Assembly (NCBI GenBank): GCA_025356915.1
Contig: JANXQG010000174.1
Location: forward strand, 1-6,353
Direction: 5' to 3'
DNA length: 6,353 nucleotides
Origin: Planctomycetota bacterium
GTDB lineage: Bacteria > Planctomycetota > Planctomycetia > Pirellulales > Thermoguttaceae
Shown here: one piece after another, positions 1 through 6,202 of the stretch
Layout of the letters: each line of letters begins with the position of its first letter
Numbering within the stretch: position 1 is the first letter of the stretch
Made by a program: the position numbers and the translations under genes
Notes under the pieces: model-generated
The model's database searches: none
What the model saw: the letters and a program-made list of their open reading frames with translations, nothing else
Told to the model about the DNA's origin: nothing

Positions 1-75
1 GTTAGGAGTTAGGAGTTAGGAGTTAGGAGTTAGGAGTTAGGAGTTAGGAGTTAGGAGTTAGGAGTTAGGAGTTAG
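1..75. repeat. Heptamer tandem repeat (GTTAGGA)n
   Basis: Ten perfect head-to-tail copies of GTTAGGA fill 1-70, and a partial copy (GTTAG) ends at 75. The array begins at the first base of the window, so its true length is unknown. Because 7 is not a multiple of 3, the array places TAG stops in all three forward frames and TAA stops in all three reverse frames, so it cannot be coding. It lies upstream of the exported HEAT-repeat gene and just before a long inverted repeat that also contains TTAGGA. It is a simple-sequence repeat prone to copy-number change; no function can be assigned. Confidence 0.95.
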
Positions 76-111
76 AAGGGTGCGGCCGAGCGCAGCGACC
101 ACAACCTGCGG

Positions 112-179
112 CTTAGGACCGGCGAATCAATAAGTGTCGGGTTTTCGGAACGTACAGTTATTGATTCGCCGGTCCTAAG
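112..179. repeat. Long perfect inverted repeat (22-bp arms, 24-nt loop)
   Basis: The left arm (112-133) begins CTTAGGACCGGCG and the right arm (158-179) is its exact reverse complement, ending CGCCGGTCCTAAG. The 24-nt spacer (134-157) can add three more pairs (TGT 135-137 with ACA 154-156) after one G-G mismatch. The structure ends 51 nt before the ATG at 231. No T-run follows on either strand, so it is not a standard intrinsic terminator. It could be a dispersed palindromic (REP/MITE-like) element, a leader hairpin of the downstream gene, or a factor-assisted terminator for a gene left of the window. The outer arm contains TTAGGA, shared with the adjacent heptamer array. Confidence 0.9.
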
Positions 180-230
180 ATCCATCGACTACAGCCGCTC
201 GAGCCTTCGCAACTGGCAACGGTACCCACC

Positions 231-2573
231 ATGAACCACATTCGCCAAACATTGCTTTACGTCGGAATCTGCTTTTCACTGACCGTATCGGCACAAGGCT
301 TCGATGAGGCACCGGCCAAGGAGAAAAATGGCAAGCCGGCTGCGGGAAAGGCGGCCAGAGACGGTAAAGCCGGGGCTGCCGGGAAGTCCGTCAACCTTGG
401 GCCGCCGGAAGACCCCGTGGTAACGGCTTTGTTGGCCGCGAATTCGACCACGCCATCGGAGATTTTCAGTACGGCGCAATTACTGCTTCAAGCAGGGCGG
501 CCGGAGTTGGCCAAGGGATTCCTGAAAAAAATCCTGGATGCGAAGCTCGATGATGGCCAGTGGACGGCCTTGGTCGACGAGTTCCATACGCCCGCCTTCA
601 CCGATCTGGCCAATCGGATCGAATTGCGGCCCGAGAGCGAAGAGTTGATCCACACGGCTCTGAGTGCCGTCAATCGCCGCTTGCACGACCCAGCCCGGAT
701 CGACGAACAGATCAAGCAATTGCAGGATCCGTCGCAGGAAGTTCGCTCACGGGCACGTGGGAGTCTGCAAGGCGCACGCGGTGCCGGCGTGAATGCTCTG
801 ATTGCCGTGCTGGCCGATCCGCAGCGGGCTGCGGAACATGCCACCGTCCGCGCGGGCTTGGTCGCCATGCGAGGCGACGCCATCGATCCCTTGGCCGATG
901 TCATCGAACGCGCAGAACCGGAATTCATGATCCAGGCCATTAAGGCCCTGGCGGACATGCGGGCTACCCAGGCGACCGTTTATCTTTTTGTTCCGGCCTT
1001 ATCCGAAGAGAGCGACGTTCGGGTCCGTGCTCCGGCGCGTGAGGCGATTGTGAAGTTGATGGGGCAATTACCCAGCAAGGCCCAGGCGGCTCAGCAATTG
1101 TCTGATTTGGCGAGAAGCTACTTTGCCGGCAAGCAGAGGATGCGGATCGATGTCGATGGCCGCGTGACACAGTGGATGTGGGATCCGGCAACCAAACAAT
1201 GTACGTCGAGAAATTGTGCGCCGGATGATGCCGCGAGGGCGGTTGCGGCCCGATTGGCTCGTGCTGCTCGGTCGCTTGCTCCAGACAACCGTCAGGTTCA
1301 GACGTTGGCTTTGGCCGCCGAACTGGAGCAGGCCGCCTACGATCGTGGACTCGATAAGCGGTTGGACTTCGACAAAGATCCGACCGTGCGCGAGATCGCC
1401 ACATTCGATTCCCGGACGATCGAGGGCGTACTCGCCTTCTGCCTGGCCGAGAATCATCCGGCGGCTGCGCGAGCGGCTGCCGAAATCCTAGGCAGGACGG
1501 GCAAGCCACAAGATTTGCTACAGGGTGGAAGCGAAGCATCGCCGTTGGTGCGCGCCGTGCGAAGCCCCGACCGGCGGTTGCGAATGGCCGCAGCGGAAGC
1601 GATTGTGGGCTTGCAGCCGAAAAATGTCTTTGCCGGTTCGAGCCATCTGCTGGAGTCGCTTGCCTACCTAGCCGCGTCGAGCGGTGGTCGCCGGGCACTG
1701 GTCGTCAGCTCCAACACCGAGACGTTGGAGGAGTGGATTGGCGTGCTGAAGTTTCGCAACATCGTTTCGGATTCGGCGAACGCAGGTCGTGAGGCGGTGC
1801 TTATGGCCTTGCGTTGCCCCGATTACGAGTTCGTCCTGATCGACATGGCGACCTTAGGTCCGCCGGCGGAAGAAATCGTGCAGCAGCTTCATCAGGACTA
1901 TCGCACGGCCAGCTTGCGGATCGGACTGGTTGCGCGCGCCGGTTTCTTCAAGCGGGCCGAGCGGATCGCGGACGAAGATCCTTTGGCGATTGCCTTCTCA
2001 CAGCCCATTGATGCTGCTGCGGCCCGCTGGCAATTGGGCCAACTCATGGCCCTGACACCACGAGAGTTTGTCGGTTTTTCCGAGCGGCAGGATCTGGCCG
2101 TGCGGGCTTTGAACTGCCTGGCAAAGCTGGCTGGCGCGTCCGGCAATCTCCATGACATGCGCCGGGTGGAAGATGCGGTGCTGGCCGGTTTGAGGGTACC
2201 GCGATTAAGCGGTCACGCCGTTGCCGTGCTGGCAAACCTCGGCACGCAGGTGAGCCAGCGGGCCTTGGTTGATTTGGCCAGTCGTTTCGTCAATCCGATC
2301 GCCGTTCGCCAAGCCGCCGGCATCGCGTTTGGTTTCAACGTGCAACGATTCGGCCTGCTACTGGGTCCAGAGGCGATTCGTGTGCAATATTCACGCTACC
2401 ATGAGAGTGCATCGCAGGACTTGGCTACGCAACAAGTGCTGGCATCGATCCTCAAAACGATCGAGTCGCGGGCCACACCTTCGCTCCTGGAGGCGGCGAA
2501 GAAAGGTGCCACGCCGGAGAAGCCGGCCCAACCGAAGCGGCCGGGTGCGACGAAGGACAAGGCCCAGAAATAA
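231..2573 (+). CDS. Exported HEAT-repeat protein with degenerate receiver-like domain
   Basis: This 780-residue protein has an N-terminal signal peptide (hydrophobic stretch about residues 7-22, likely cleaved near SAQG) followed by a Lys/Ala/Gly-rich linker to about residue 55. Residues about 70-150 form TPR-like helices. Residues about 157-280 are HEAT/PBS-lyase-like helical repeats (for example DPSQEVRSRARGSL at 166-179), and a further HEAT-like unit lies near 430-470. Residues about 487-607 resemble a CheY-type receiver: a hydrophobic first strand RALVVSSN, an Asp at 538 in FVLIDM where the phospho-acceptor would sit, and SQP at 590-592 where KP is usual. The acidic pair after strand 1 is replaced by S493-S494 and the Lys by Gln, so phosphorylation is unlikely. 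The tail is Lys/Pro-rich. The ATG at 231 is chosen because the signal peptide follows at once; no clear Shine-Dalgarno is seen. Probably a periplasmic scaffold or protein-binding protein; the exact role is unknown. Confidence 0.85.
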   Translation: MNHIRQTLLYVGICFSLTVSAQGFDEAPAKEKNGKPAAGKAARDGKAGAAGKSVNLGPPEDPVVTALLAANSTTPSEIFSTAQLLLQAGRPELAKGFLKKILDAKLDDGQWTALVDEFHTPAFTDLANRIELRPESEELIHTALSAVNRRLHDPARIDEQIKQLQDPSQEVRSRARGSLQGARGAGVNALIAVLADPQRAAEHATVRAGLVAMRGDAIDPLADVIERAEPEFMIQAIKALADMRATQATVYLFVPALSEESDVRVRAPAREAIVKLMGQLPSKAQAAQQLSDLARSYFAGKQRMRIDVDGRVTQWMWDPATKQCTSRNCAPDDAARAVAARLARAARSLAPDNRQVQTLALAAELEQAAYDRGLDKRLDFDKDPTVREIATFDSRTIEGVLAFCLAENHPAAARAAAEILGRTGKPQDLLQGGSEASPLVRAVRSPDRRLRMAAAEAIVGLQPKNVFAGSSHLLESLAYLAASSGGRRALVVSSNTETLEEWIGVLKFRNIVSDSANAGREAVLMALRCPDYEFVLIDMATLGPPAEEIVQQLHQDYRTASLRIGLVARAGFFKRAERIADEDPLAIAFSQPIDAAAARWQLGQLMALTPREFVGFSERQDLAVRALNCLAKLAGASGNLHDMRRVEDAVLAGLRVPRLSGHAVAVLANLGTQVSQRALVDLASRFVNPIAVRQAAGIAFGFNVQRFGLLLGPEAIRVQYSRYHESASQDLATQQVLASILKTIESRATPSLLEAAKKGATPEKPAQPKRPGATKDKAQK

Positions 2574-2620
2574 GAGATAATTGACGAGGAAAGAGGAGCT
2601 AGGACCGATCATGGTTGCAA
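2574..2620. other. Convergent intergenic gap without a visible terminator
   Basis: This 47-bp gap separates the tail-to-tail HEAT-repeat and lipoprotein genes. No stable hairpin with a T-run is visible on either strand, so termination may be factor-dependent or lie inside the coding regions. Confidence 0.5.
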
Positions 2621-4180
2621 CTACGGCTTGACCGTGAAGTCGATCGACGACTGGCCAACCTTGCGTCCTAATGTGTCTTCGATAGTGAGTTGCAAGGTAT
2701 AGCGTCCTGGAATCAGACGGGGCAGGTAATAGAGTTTGCTGACGAAGAAGTCGTGCCGCTCTGTCTGGTAGTATTCTTCGGCAGAGGTCGAACCATAGTC
2801 GGCCATTCGATTGCCGCGGTTGTCGAAGATCTGGCCGTTGATTTTCACGGACCAGTGATATCCTTTTGCTGACGATTCAATGTGGAGGTTATCGATTTCG
2901 GCGTAAAGCAACACTTTTTGGCCTGGGATGAATTCGGTGTTCTTCAGGGCATCGAACGAGCCAAAACGAGACACTTCGGTGCAAAATGTCAGGTTGCGAA
3001 CGGCCAGCGGCGCGGTCTCGCCCAATTGCGTCAAGGCCTCGCTCAGGATCCGCTTGGTCGCGGCCGCGCGGCGAGCCATGTCAGGCATTTTCCCCGCATC
3101 CATCCAGGTTGATATCCCGTAGATTTGCGAGGACCAATAGTCCTGAGACGCTTGGGGCGCTGTCGGCAGCGGACGCATGGCATCGTCGCGGCGACCGGCC
3201 AAGAGATAGAGCATGCGGAGCCGAGCTTGCAAGGCGATGTCGCTTTCGCTCTTCGATCCAGCCTTTGATTCCTGCTCGATCGAGCGGATGGCAGCAGTCA
3301 GGTGGGTCTGCCAGTCGGCCTCGGAAAGCGGCATGGTACCGACGGCGGGAGCAACGATGCCAATCGGCACGACGGCGCTTGCGGATACCTCGCCGCGAGT
3401 TGCCGCCAGTCGCGCTGCGGTCGATGGAGGCTCCGGTGGTGTGGCAATGGCTTCGCTTGGTTTTCCAACGGCGGTTGCGGCAGTGATCGAACGGGCATCC
3501 ATTCCGCCCATCACCGGAGACTCCGGTGCCAAGGCCAATCGGTTGTCCTGGTTGACGATCGAGAGCAAATTGGGCTGCGGCACCAAAGCCGCCGAGGGTT
3601 CACTCCCCTCTCCCTTCGGGAGAGGGGAAGACAACTTACTCCCCTCACCCTTTGGGAGAGGGGCAGGGGGTGAGGGCGATTTCAGCTCGAAGCGGGCTTC
3701 TTGCTCACCCGTAACCGTTGACTTCTTTCCCGGATCGTCTCGCGGTGCCGCCGAGTCCATGTTTTCATTTTTTTGTTTCTCGGCCTCGCGTTGTTCTTCG
3801 CGACGCTTATATGCGGCTTCGGCCCGGAATGTTTTCAGAACCACAGGCCAAAGGCTGGGTTCCACTTGTTTCAGATCGGCCATTAGTTTGTCTTGTGCTA
3901 CTGGATCGAGCGCCCCGACCTGCTGAAGCTCAGTCATCACCTGCTGTAGGGATTGGGCATCGGTCTGAGGGGCGGCCGGGCTACCGGAAGATTTGGGTGG
4001 CGCGAGCGAGCTTGCCTTGGCATCGCTTGAAACCTGTTTTGCAGGGCTGCTATTGTGCGAACCCCAGGGCCAGGGGGTGGTTGCACAGCCAGACAGCAAC
4101 GCAAAACCCATAGCCGCAATGGCCAAGGTTCTACGAATTTCGGTCCGGTGATTGAAGCGACGGTCGTCCATGCTACCCAT
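2621..4180 (-). CDS. Putative lipoprotein with C-terminal beta-rich domain
   Basis: This is a 519-residue predicted lipoprotein. A basic N-terminus (RRTLAIAAMGF) leads to a lipobox LLSGC with the lipidated Cys at residue 32, so it should be anchored in a membrane facing the periplasm. Residues 33-75 are a Ser/Pro/Ala linker. Residues about 76-140 are helical and end in a highly charged stretch (KRREEQREAEKQKNEN). Residues 168-192 carry two PLPKGEG units encoded by an inserted palindromic DNA repeat. Residues about 283-390 are helical, and about 392-519 are beta-rich with many aromatics (YHWSVKING, AEEYYQTERHDFF) and a closing YTLQLTIED...SIDFTVKP typical of an Ig-like sandwich. The family is not recognised by name. 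Met4 (ATG at 4171-4169) is an equally possible start, since neither Met has a clear Shine-Dalgarno. It converges with the HEAT-repeat gene and diverges from ispF. Confidence 0.8.
   Translation of the reverse strand: MGSMDDRRFNHRTEIRRTLAIAAMGFALLSGCATTPWPWGSHNSSPAKQVSSDAKASSLAPPKSSGSPAAPQTDAQSLQQVMTELQQVGALDPVAQDKLMADLKQVEPSLWPVVLKTFRAEAAYKRREEQREAEKQKNENMDSAAPRDDPGKKSTVTGEQEARFELKSPSPPAPLPKGEGSKLSSPLPKGEGSEPSAALVPQPNLLSIVNQDNRLALAPESPVMGGMDARSITAATAVGKPSEAIATPPEPPSTAARLAATRGEVSASAVVPIGIVAPAVGTMPLSEADWQTHLTAAIRSIEQESKAGSKSESDIALQARLRMLYLLAGRRDDAMRPLPTAPQASQDYWSSQIYGISTWMDAGKMPDMARRAAATKRILSEALTQLGETAPLAVRNLTFCTEVSRFGSFDALKNTEFIPGQKVLLYAEIDNLHIESSAKGYHWSVKINGQIFDNRGNRMADYGSTSAEEYYQTERHDFFVSKLYYLPRLIPGRYTLQLTIEDTLGRKVGQSSIDFTVKP
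3602..3677. repeat. GC-rich palindromic dispersed-type repeat, two units, inside the lipoprotein gene
   Basis: Unit A has 10-bp perfect arms (CCCCTCTCCC 3605-3614 and GGGAGAGGGG 3618-3627) around a TTC loop. Unit B has CCCCTCACCC (3641-3650) pairing with GGGAGAGGGG (3654-3663) with one mismatch, or alternatively with GGGTGAGGG (3668-3676). This matches the style of the intergenic 'CCCTCACCC...CTCTCCC...GGGAGAGGG' repeats seen in many copies in planctomycetes and some proteobacteria. On the - strand it reads as PLPKGEG twice (protein residues 168-192) without breaking the frame. It probably inserted into the variable linker of the lipoprotein. Confidence 0.8.
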
Positions 4181-4216
4181 AGACCACGTTGAAAATACCC
4201 ATACAATAGGGGGCGG

Positions 4217-4245
4217 ATTGTAATGAAAAGCCCAAGAACGTACAA
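4217..4245 (-). promoter_or_regulatory. Possible sigma70-type promoter of the lipoprotein gene
   Basis: On the - strand, TTGTAC (4245-4240) and TACAAT (4222-4217) are separated by 17 nt. The -10 matches five of six consensus bases and the -35 only its TTG half. It lies about 37 nt upstream of the ATG at 4180. This is a weak prediction from spacing and sequence alone. Confidence 0.3.
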
Positions 4246-4330
4246 GGGGAAATCCCCGGAAAAATCCATAAAAACGAAGCGAAACGTTCTTGCCACAGGT
4301 TGACGCATTAGCCGCATCCTCGGTACTGAC

Positions 4331-4358
4331 TTCCTTTTTCGCCGGTTTCGCCTATAAT
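4331..4358 (+). promoter_or_regulatory. Probable ispF promoter with consensus -10 box
   Basis: A perfect TATAAT lies at 4353-4358, in a region with no gene on either side. The best-spaced -35 candidate, TTCCTT (4331-4336, 16-nt spacer), is weak. Transcription would begin near 4365, giving a leader of about 40 nt before the ispF reading frame. A 14-bp dyad, GCTATT-CA-AATAGC (4363-4376), sits over the predicted start and could be an operator. Confidence 0.5.
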
Positions 4359-4406
4359 GCGTGCTATTCAAATAGCCAATGAACGACCTGGGATTGGAGA
4401 AAAGCC

Positions 4407-4889
4407 ACGGACGGACTGCGAATAGGAATTGGCCACGACACCCACCGGCTTCGCCACGGCGGACCGCTGAGATTGGGAGGAGTCGATATCCCCCATGACC
4501 GGCAAATGGTCGGCCATAGCGATGCCGACGTGCTGTTGCACGCCATAACAGACGCCATCCTGGGGGCGGCTGCATTGGGCGACATTGGTCAGATGTTTCC
4601 GGATACCGACCCAGCCAACCGCAGTCGCGACTCTGCCAAGATGCTTAGCGCCGCCCTGGATGCCGTGAAGGCGATTGGATTTCGGATCATCAACATCGAT
4701 TGTATTGTCTTTGCTCAGCGGCCCAAGCTCCTCCCCCATCGCCAAACCGTTCGCGAGCGGATCGCCGACATCTTGCAGATCGAGCCAGAGCGGATCGGGC
4801 TCAAAGGCAAGACAGGCGAAGGCCTGGGGCCAATCGGGTTAGAAGAAGCTATCTCGGCGGAATGCGTGGCACTGTTGGAGAAAAAATAA
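4407..4889 (+). CDS. ispF: 2-C-methyl-D-erythritol 2,4-cyclodiphosphate synthase (non-canonical start)
   Basis: IspF converts CDP-methylerythritol 2-phosphate to the cyclic diphosphate (releasing CMP) in the MEP isoprenoid pathway; the enzyme is a cytoplasmic trimer. The sequence RIGIGHDTHRL, GGVDIP, GHSDADVLLHAITDAILGAAALGDIGQMFPDTDP and KTGEGLG is unmistakable. Counting from ACG 4407 gives 160 residues, the usual length. D11, H13 and H45 then match the metal ligands D8, H10 and H42 of E. coli IspF; D59 and E138 match D56 and E135. The only standard in-frame start is TTG 4473, but it would remove D11 and H13 and so cannot give an active enzyme. The frame is open from 4383 (after TGA 4380-4382). 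Candidate starts are ACG 4407, with GGAG at 4396-4399 seven nt upstream, and CTG 4416. Alternatively, ATG 4379 is one frame off and would join if the AAAA at 4400-4403 were AAA. The 5' end is uncertain; the identity is not. Confidence 0.93.
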   Translation, partial: TDGLRIGIGHDTHRLRHGGPLRLGGVDIPHDRQMVGHSDADVLLHAITDAILGAAALGDIGQMFPDTDPANRSRDSAKMLSAALDAVKAIGFRIINIDCIVFAQRPKLLPHRQTVRERIADILQIEPERIGLKGKTGEGLGPIGLEEAISAECVALLEKK

Positions 4890-5008
4890 TCGAATACAAA
4901 TCAGAGTTCTTTGGTAGACACGCGTGCCGAACACGGGGTGCAATCGTGAGGCGATCACAGTAAACTTAACTTCCAAGTTCTAACCCCACAAGAAAAGAGT
5001 ATTAAGTC
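4890..5008. other. Intergenic region ispF to SGNH hydrolase
   Basis: This 119-bp gap shows no clear terminator hairpin and no strong promoter. A short dyad, AACTT-CC-AAGTT (4968-4979), lies 29 nt before the hydrolase ATG and could be an operator half-site pair, but it is short and AT-rich. The gap suggests the hydrolase is transcribed separately from ispF. Confidence 0.35.
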
Positions 5009-5827
5009 ATGCGAGCAAGAATGGGCATTATTTTCGGGATTCTTTTGATTGGTTTCGGATGGATTGGCTCGGCGGGAGCTGAAGAGCCGAAAGTGGAGCA
5101 AGCCGCTCCCAAAACGATTTTATTCCTGGGCGACAGCATCACCAGAGCTGGCGGTTACGTTCGGATAATCGAGGCCGGACTGGGAAAGCAGGCACCGCCG
5201 AACTCATGGCGGGTGGTGAATCGCGGACTCAGCAGTGAAACGGTCTCCGACCTTAGCGAGGCCTACCACCCGGGGCGGCGGCCCTGCGTGCTCGCACGGC
5301 TTGACAAGGAGCTTAAGCAATACAAGCCCAACTGGGTTGTCGCCTGCTATGGCATCAATTGCGGAATCTATCATCCTTTCAGTGAAAAGCGGTTCGCAGC
5401 CTATCAGGCAGGCGTCGAGACATTCATCAAGAAGGTGCATGCTACCGGTGCCCGCGTGATTTTGCTCACGGCTCCGCCCTATGCCTTCTCAGGCCCGTTT
5501 CCCGCGGGGAGCGACGAGGCGGCTAAAGAAGCCATCGTGGCTAAGGCGGATGCCGAAGCGGAAGCGGAAGCGGCGAAGAACCCGAACAAGTTTGGCTATA
5601 GAACGCCGTATCCATACTACGATTATGTCATGGCACGCTACGCTAAGTGGCTGCTGACGCTCAATGGCCGCAAGGATGTCTGGGTGGTTGACCTGCGTGG
5701 AGCGATGCTTCCTAAAGTTAAGGAGGCCCACGGCGGAGATCCGATCCATCCCAACGGCCTTGGCCACGCTCTTATGGCGGAAGCATTTTTGAAGCAATGG
5801 CCAACCATCCAGACGCAAGCCAAGTAG
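5009..5827 (+). CDS. Secreted SGNH/GDSL-family hydrolase
   Basis: This 272-residue protein has a signal peptide (residues about 1-24, hydrophobic GIIFGILLIGFGWIG, cleavage near SAGA-E) and the SGNH fold blocks in order. Block I is FLGDSIT with nucleophile S43. Block II is NRGLSSETV with oxyanion G73. Block III is CYGIN with N117, and block V is DPIHPNGLGH with D244 and H247. All four catalytic or oxyanion residues are present, so it should be an active serine esterase or lipase-like enzyme, perhaps a carbohydrate deacetylase. The substrate cannot be told from sequence. Residues about 180-190 (ADAEAEAEAAK) are an Ala/Glu run coded by repeated GAAGCG hexamers between blocks III and V. The ATG at 5009 is chosen because the signal peptide follows; Met5 (5021) is an alternative. 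It is followed 15 nt later by the PmoA-like ORF, suggesting co-transcription in a carbohydrate-related unit. Confidence 0.9.
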   Translation: MRARMGIIFGILLIGFGWIGSAGAEEPKVEQAAPKTILFLGDSITRAGGYVRIIEAGLGKQAPPNSWRVVNRGLSSETVSDLSEAYHPGRRPCVLARLDKELKQYKPNWVVACYGINCGIYHPFSEKRFAAYQAGVETFIKKVHATGARVILLTAPPYAFSGPFPAGSDEAAKEAIVAKADAEAEAEAAKNPNKFGYRTPYPYYDYVMARYAKWLLTLNGRKDVWVVDLRGAMLPKVKEAHGGDPIHPNGLGHALMAEAFLKQWPTIQTQAK

Positions 5828-5842
5828 AAAAAGGTAACAACC

Positions 5843-6202
5843 ATGCGAATGCTATCCAGCGCGTTTTCGATGATCGTCTTGGCCATGATCACCAGCCCGA
5901 CTGTGTGGTCCGGCGAAATCGGTACGGAAGAGCGAACCTCATTGCGAACCACCGCTAAAGTCCCGACCAGCTTCACGATCCGTGACGGCACCCGCACGGT
6001 TTTGGAGTATCGTACGATGGCCTCGCCCATAAAGCCCTATGTTCGGGAACTGAGTACGCCCGGCGGCGCGCAGATTCTCCGCGATTCACCGGCCGACCAC
6101 AAGCATCATCATGGGTTGATGAAAAGTGGAGCAACGCGAAATAGCGGCTACTTTCCGATGCAGAAACGGCTGAAGATGTGGTCCAACACGTCTTCGGTGT
6201 AG
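5843..6202 (+). CDS. Truncated PmoA-like (DUF6807) secreted protein, probable gene remnant
   Basis: The ORF encodes 119 residues. Residues 1-23 are a signal peptide (MLSSAFSMIVLAMITS, cleavage near VWSG). Residues about 40-93 resemble the N-terminal part of the PmoA-like/DUF6807 family: VLEYRTM, PYVRELSTPGG, and RDSPADHKHHHGLM at residues 80-93. From memory, full-length members are around 300 residues or more and continue after HHHGLM with a segment containing an FW motif. Here residues 94-119 (KSGATRNSG onward) show no such continuation, and from 6148 the frame runs antisense over the 3' end of mnmE. The gene therefore seems to have lost about two thirds of its length at a junction near 6121. 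AAGG at 5831-5834 is a plausible ribosome site 8 nt before the ATG. It sits 15 nt after the SGNH hydrolase. 'PmoA' is a family name and does not imply methane oxidation. The product is probably non-functional. Confidence 0.75.
   Translation: MRMLSSAFSMIVLAMITSPTVWSGEIGTEERTSLRTTAKVPTSFTIRDGTRTVLEYRTMASPIKPYVRELSTPGGAQILRDSPADHKHHHGLMKSGATRNSGYFPMQKRLKMWSNTSSV

Noticed and set aside
1..75. Heptamer array as a CRISPR array or telomere
   Set aside because: There are no spacers between units, and the telomere resemblance (TTAGG) is only sequence similarity with no supporting context.
112..179. Inverted repeat as an intrinsic terminator
   Set aside because: The 24-nt loop is large and no T-run follows on either strand.
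964..1698. 244-codon open frame on the - strand inside the HEAT-repeat gene
   Set aside because: It is antisense to a well-supported gene, rich in Arg/Pro/Ser as expected from shadow frames in GC-rich DNA, and has no recognisable domain.
2594..2604. AGGAGCTAGGA as a leftover of the heptamer array
   Set aside because: It is a single 11-nt match with one mismatch, too short to distinguish from chance in purine-rich sequence.
3213..3926. 237-codon + strand open frame over the lipoprotein gene
   Set aside because: It is antisense to a gene with a clear lipobox and ordered domains, and it is kept open partly by the palindromic repeat.
4379..4498. 39-codon frame from ATG 4379 as a separate small gene
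   Set aside because: It overlaps ispF in another frame and has no ribosome site; it is more likely the displaced start of ispF than an independent peptide.
3937..4575. 212-codon - strand open frame spanning the lipoprotein 5' end, the divergent promoter region and ispF
   Set aside because: It crosses two real genes and a promoter region and has shadow-like composition.
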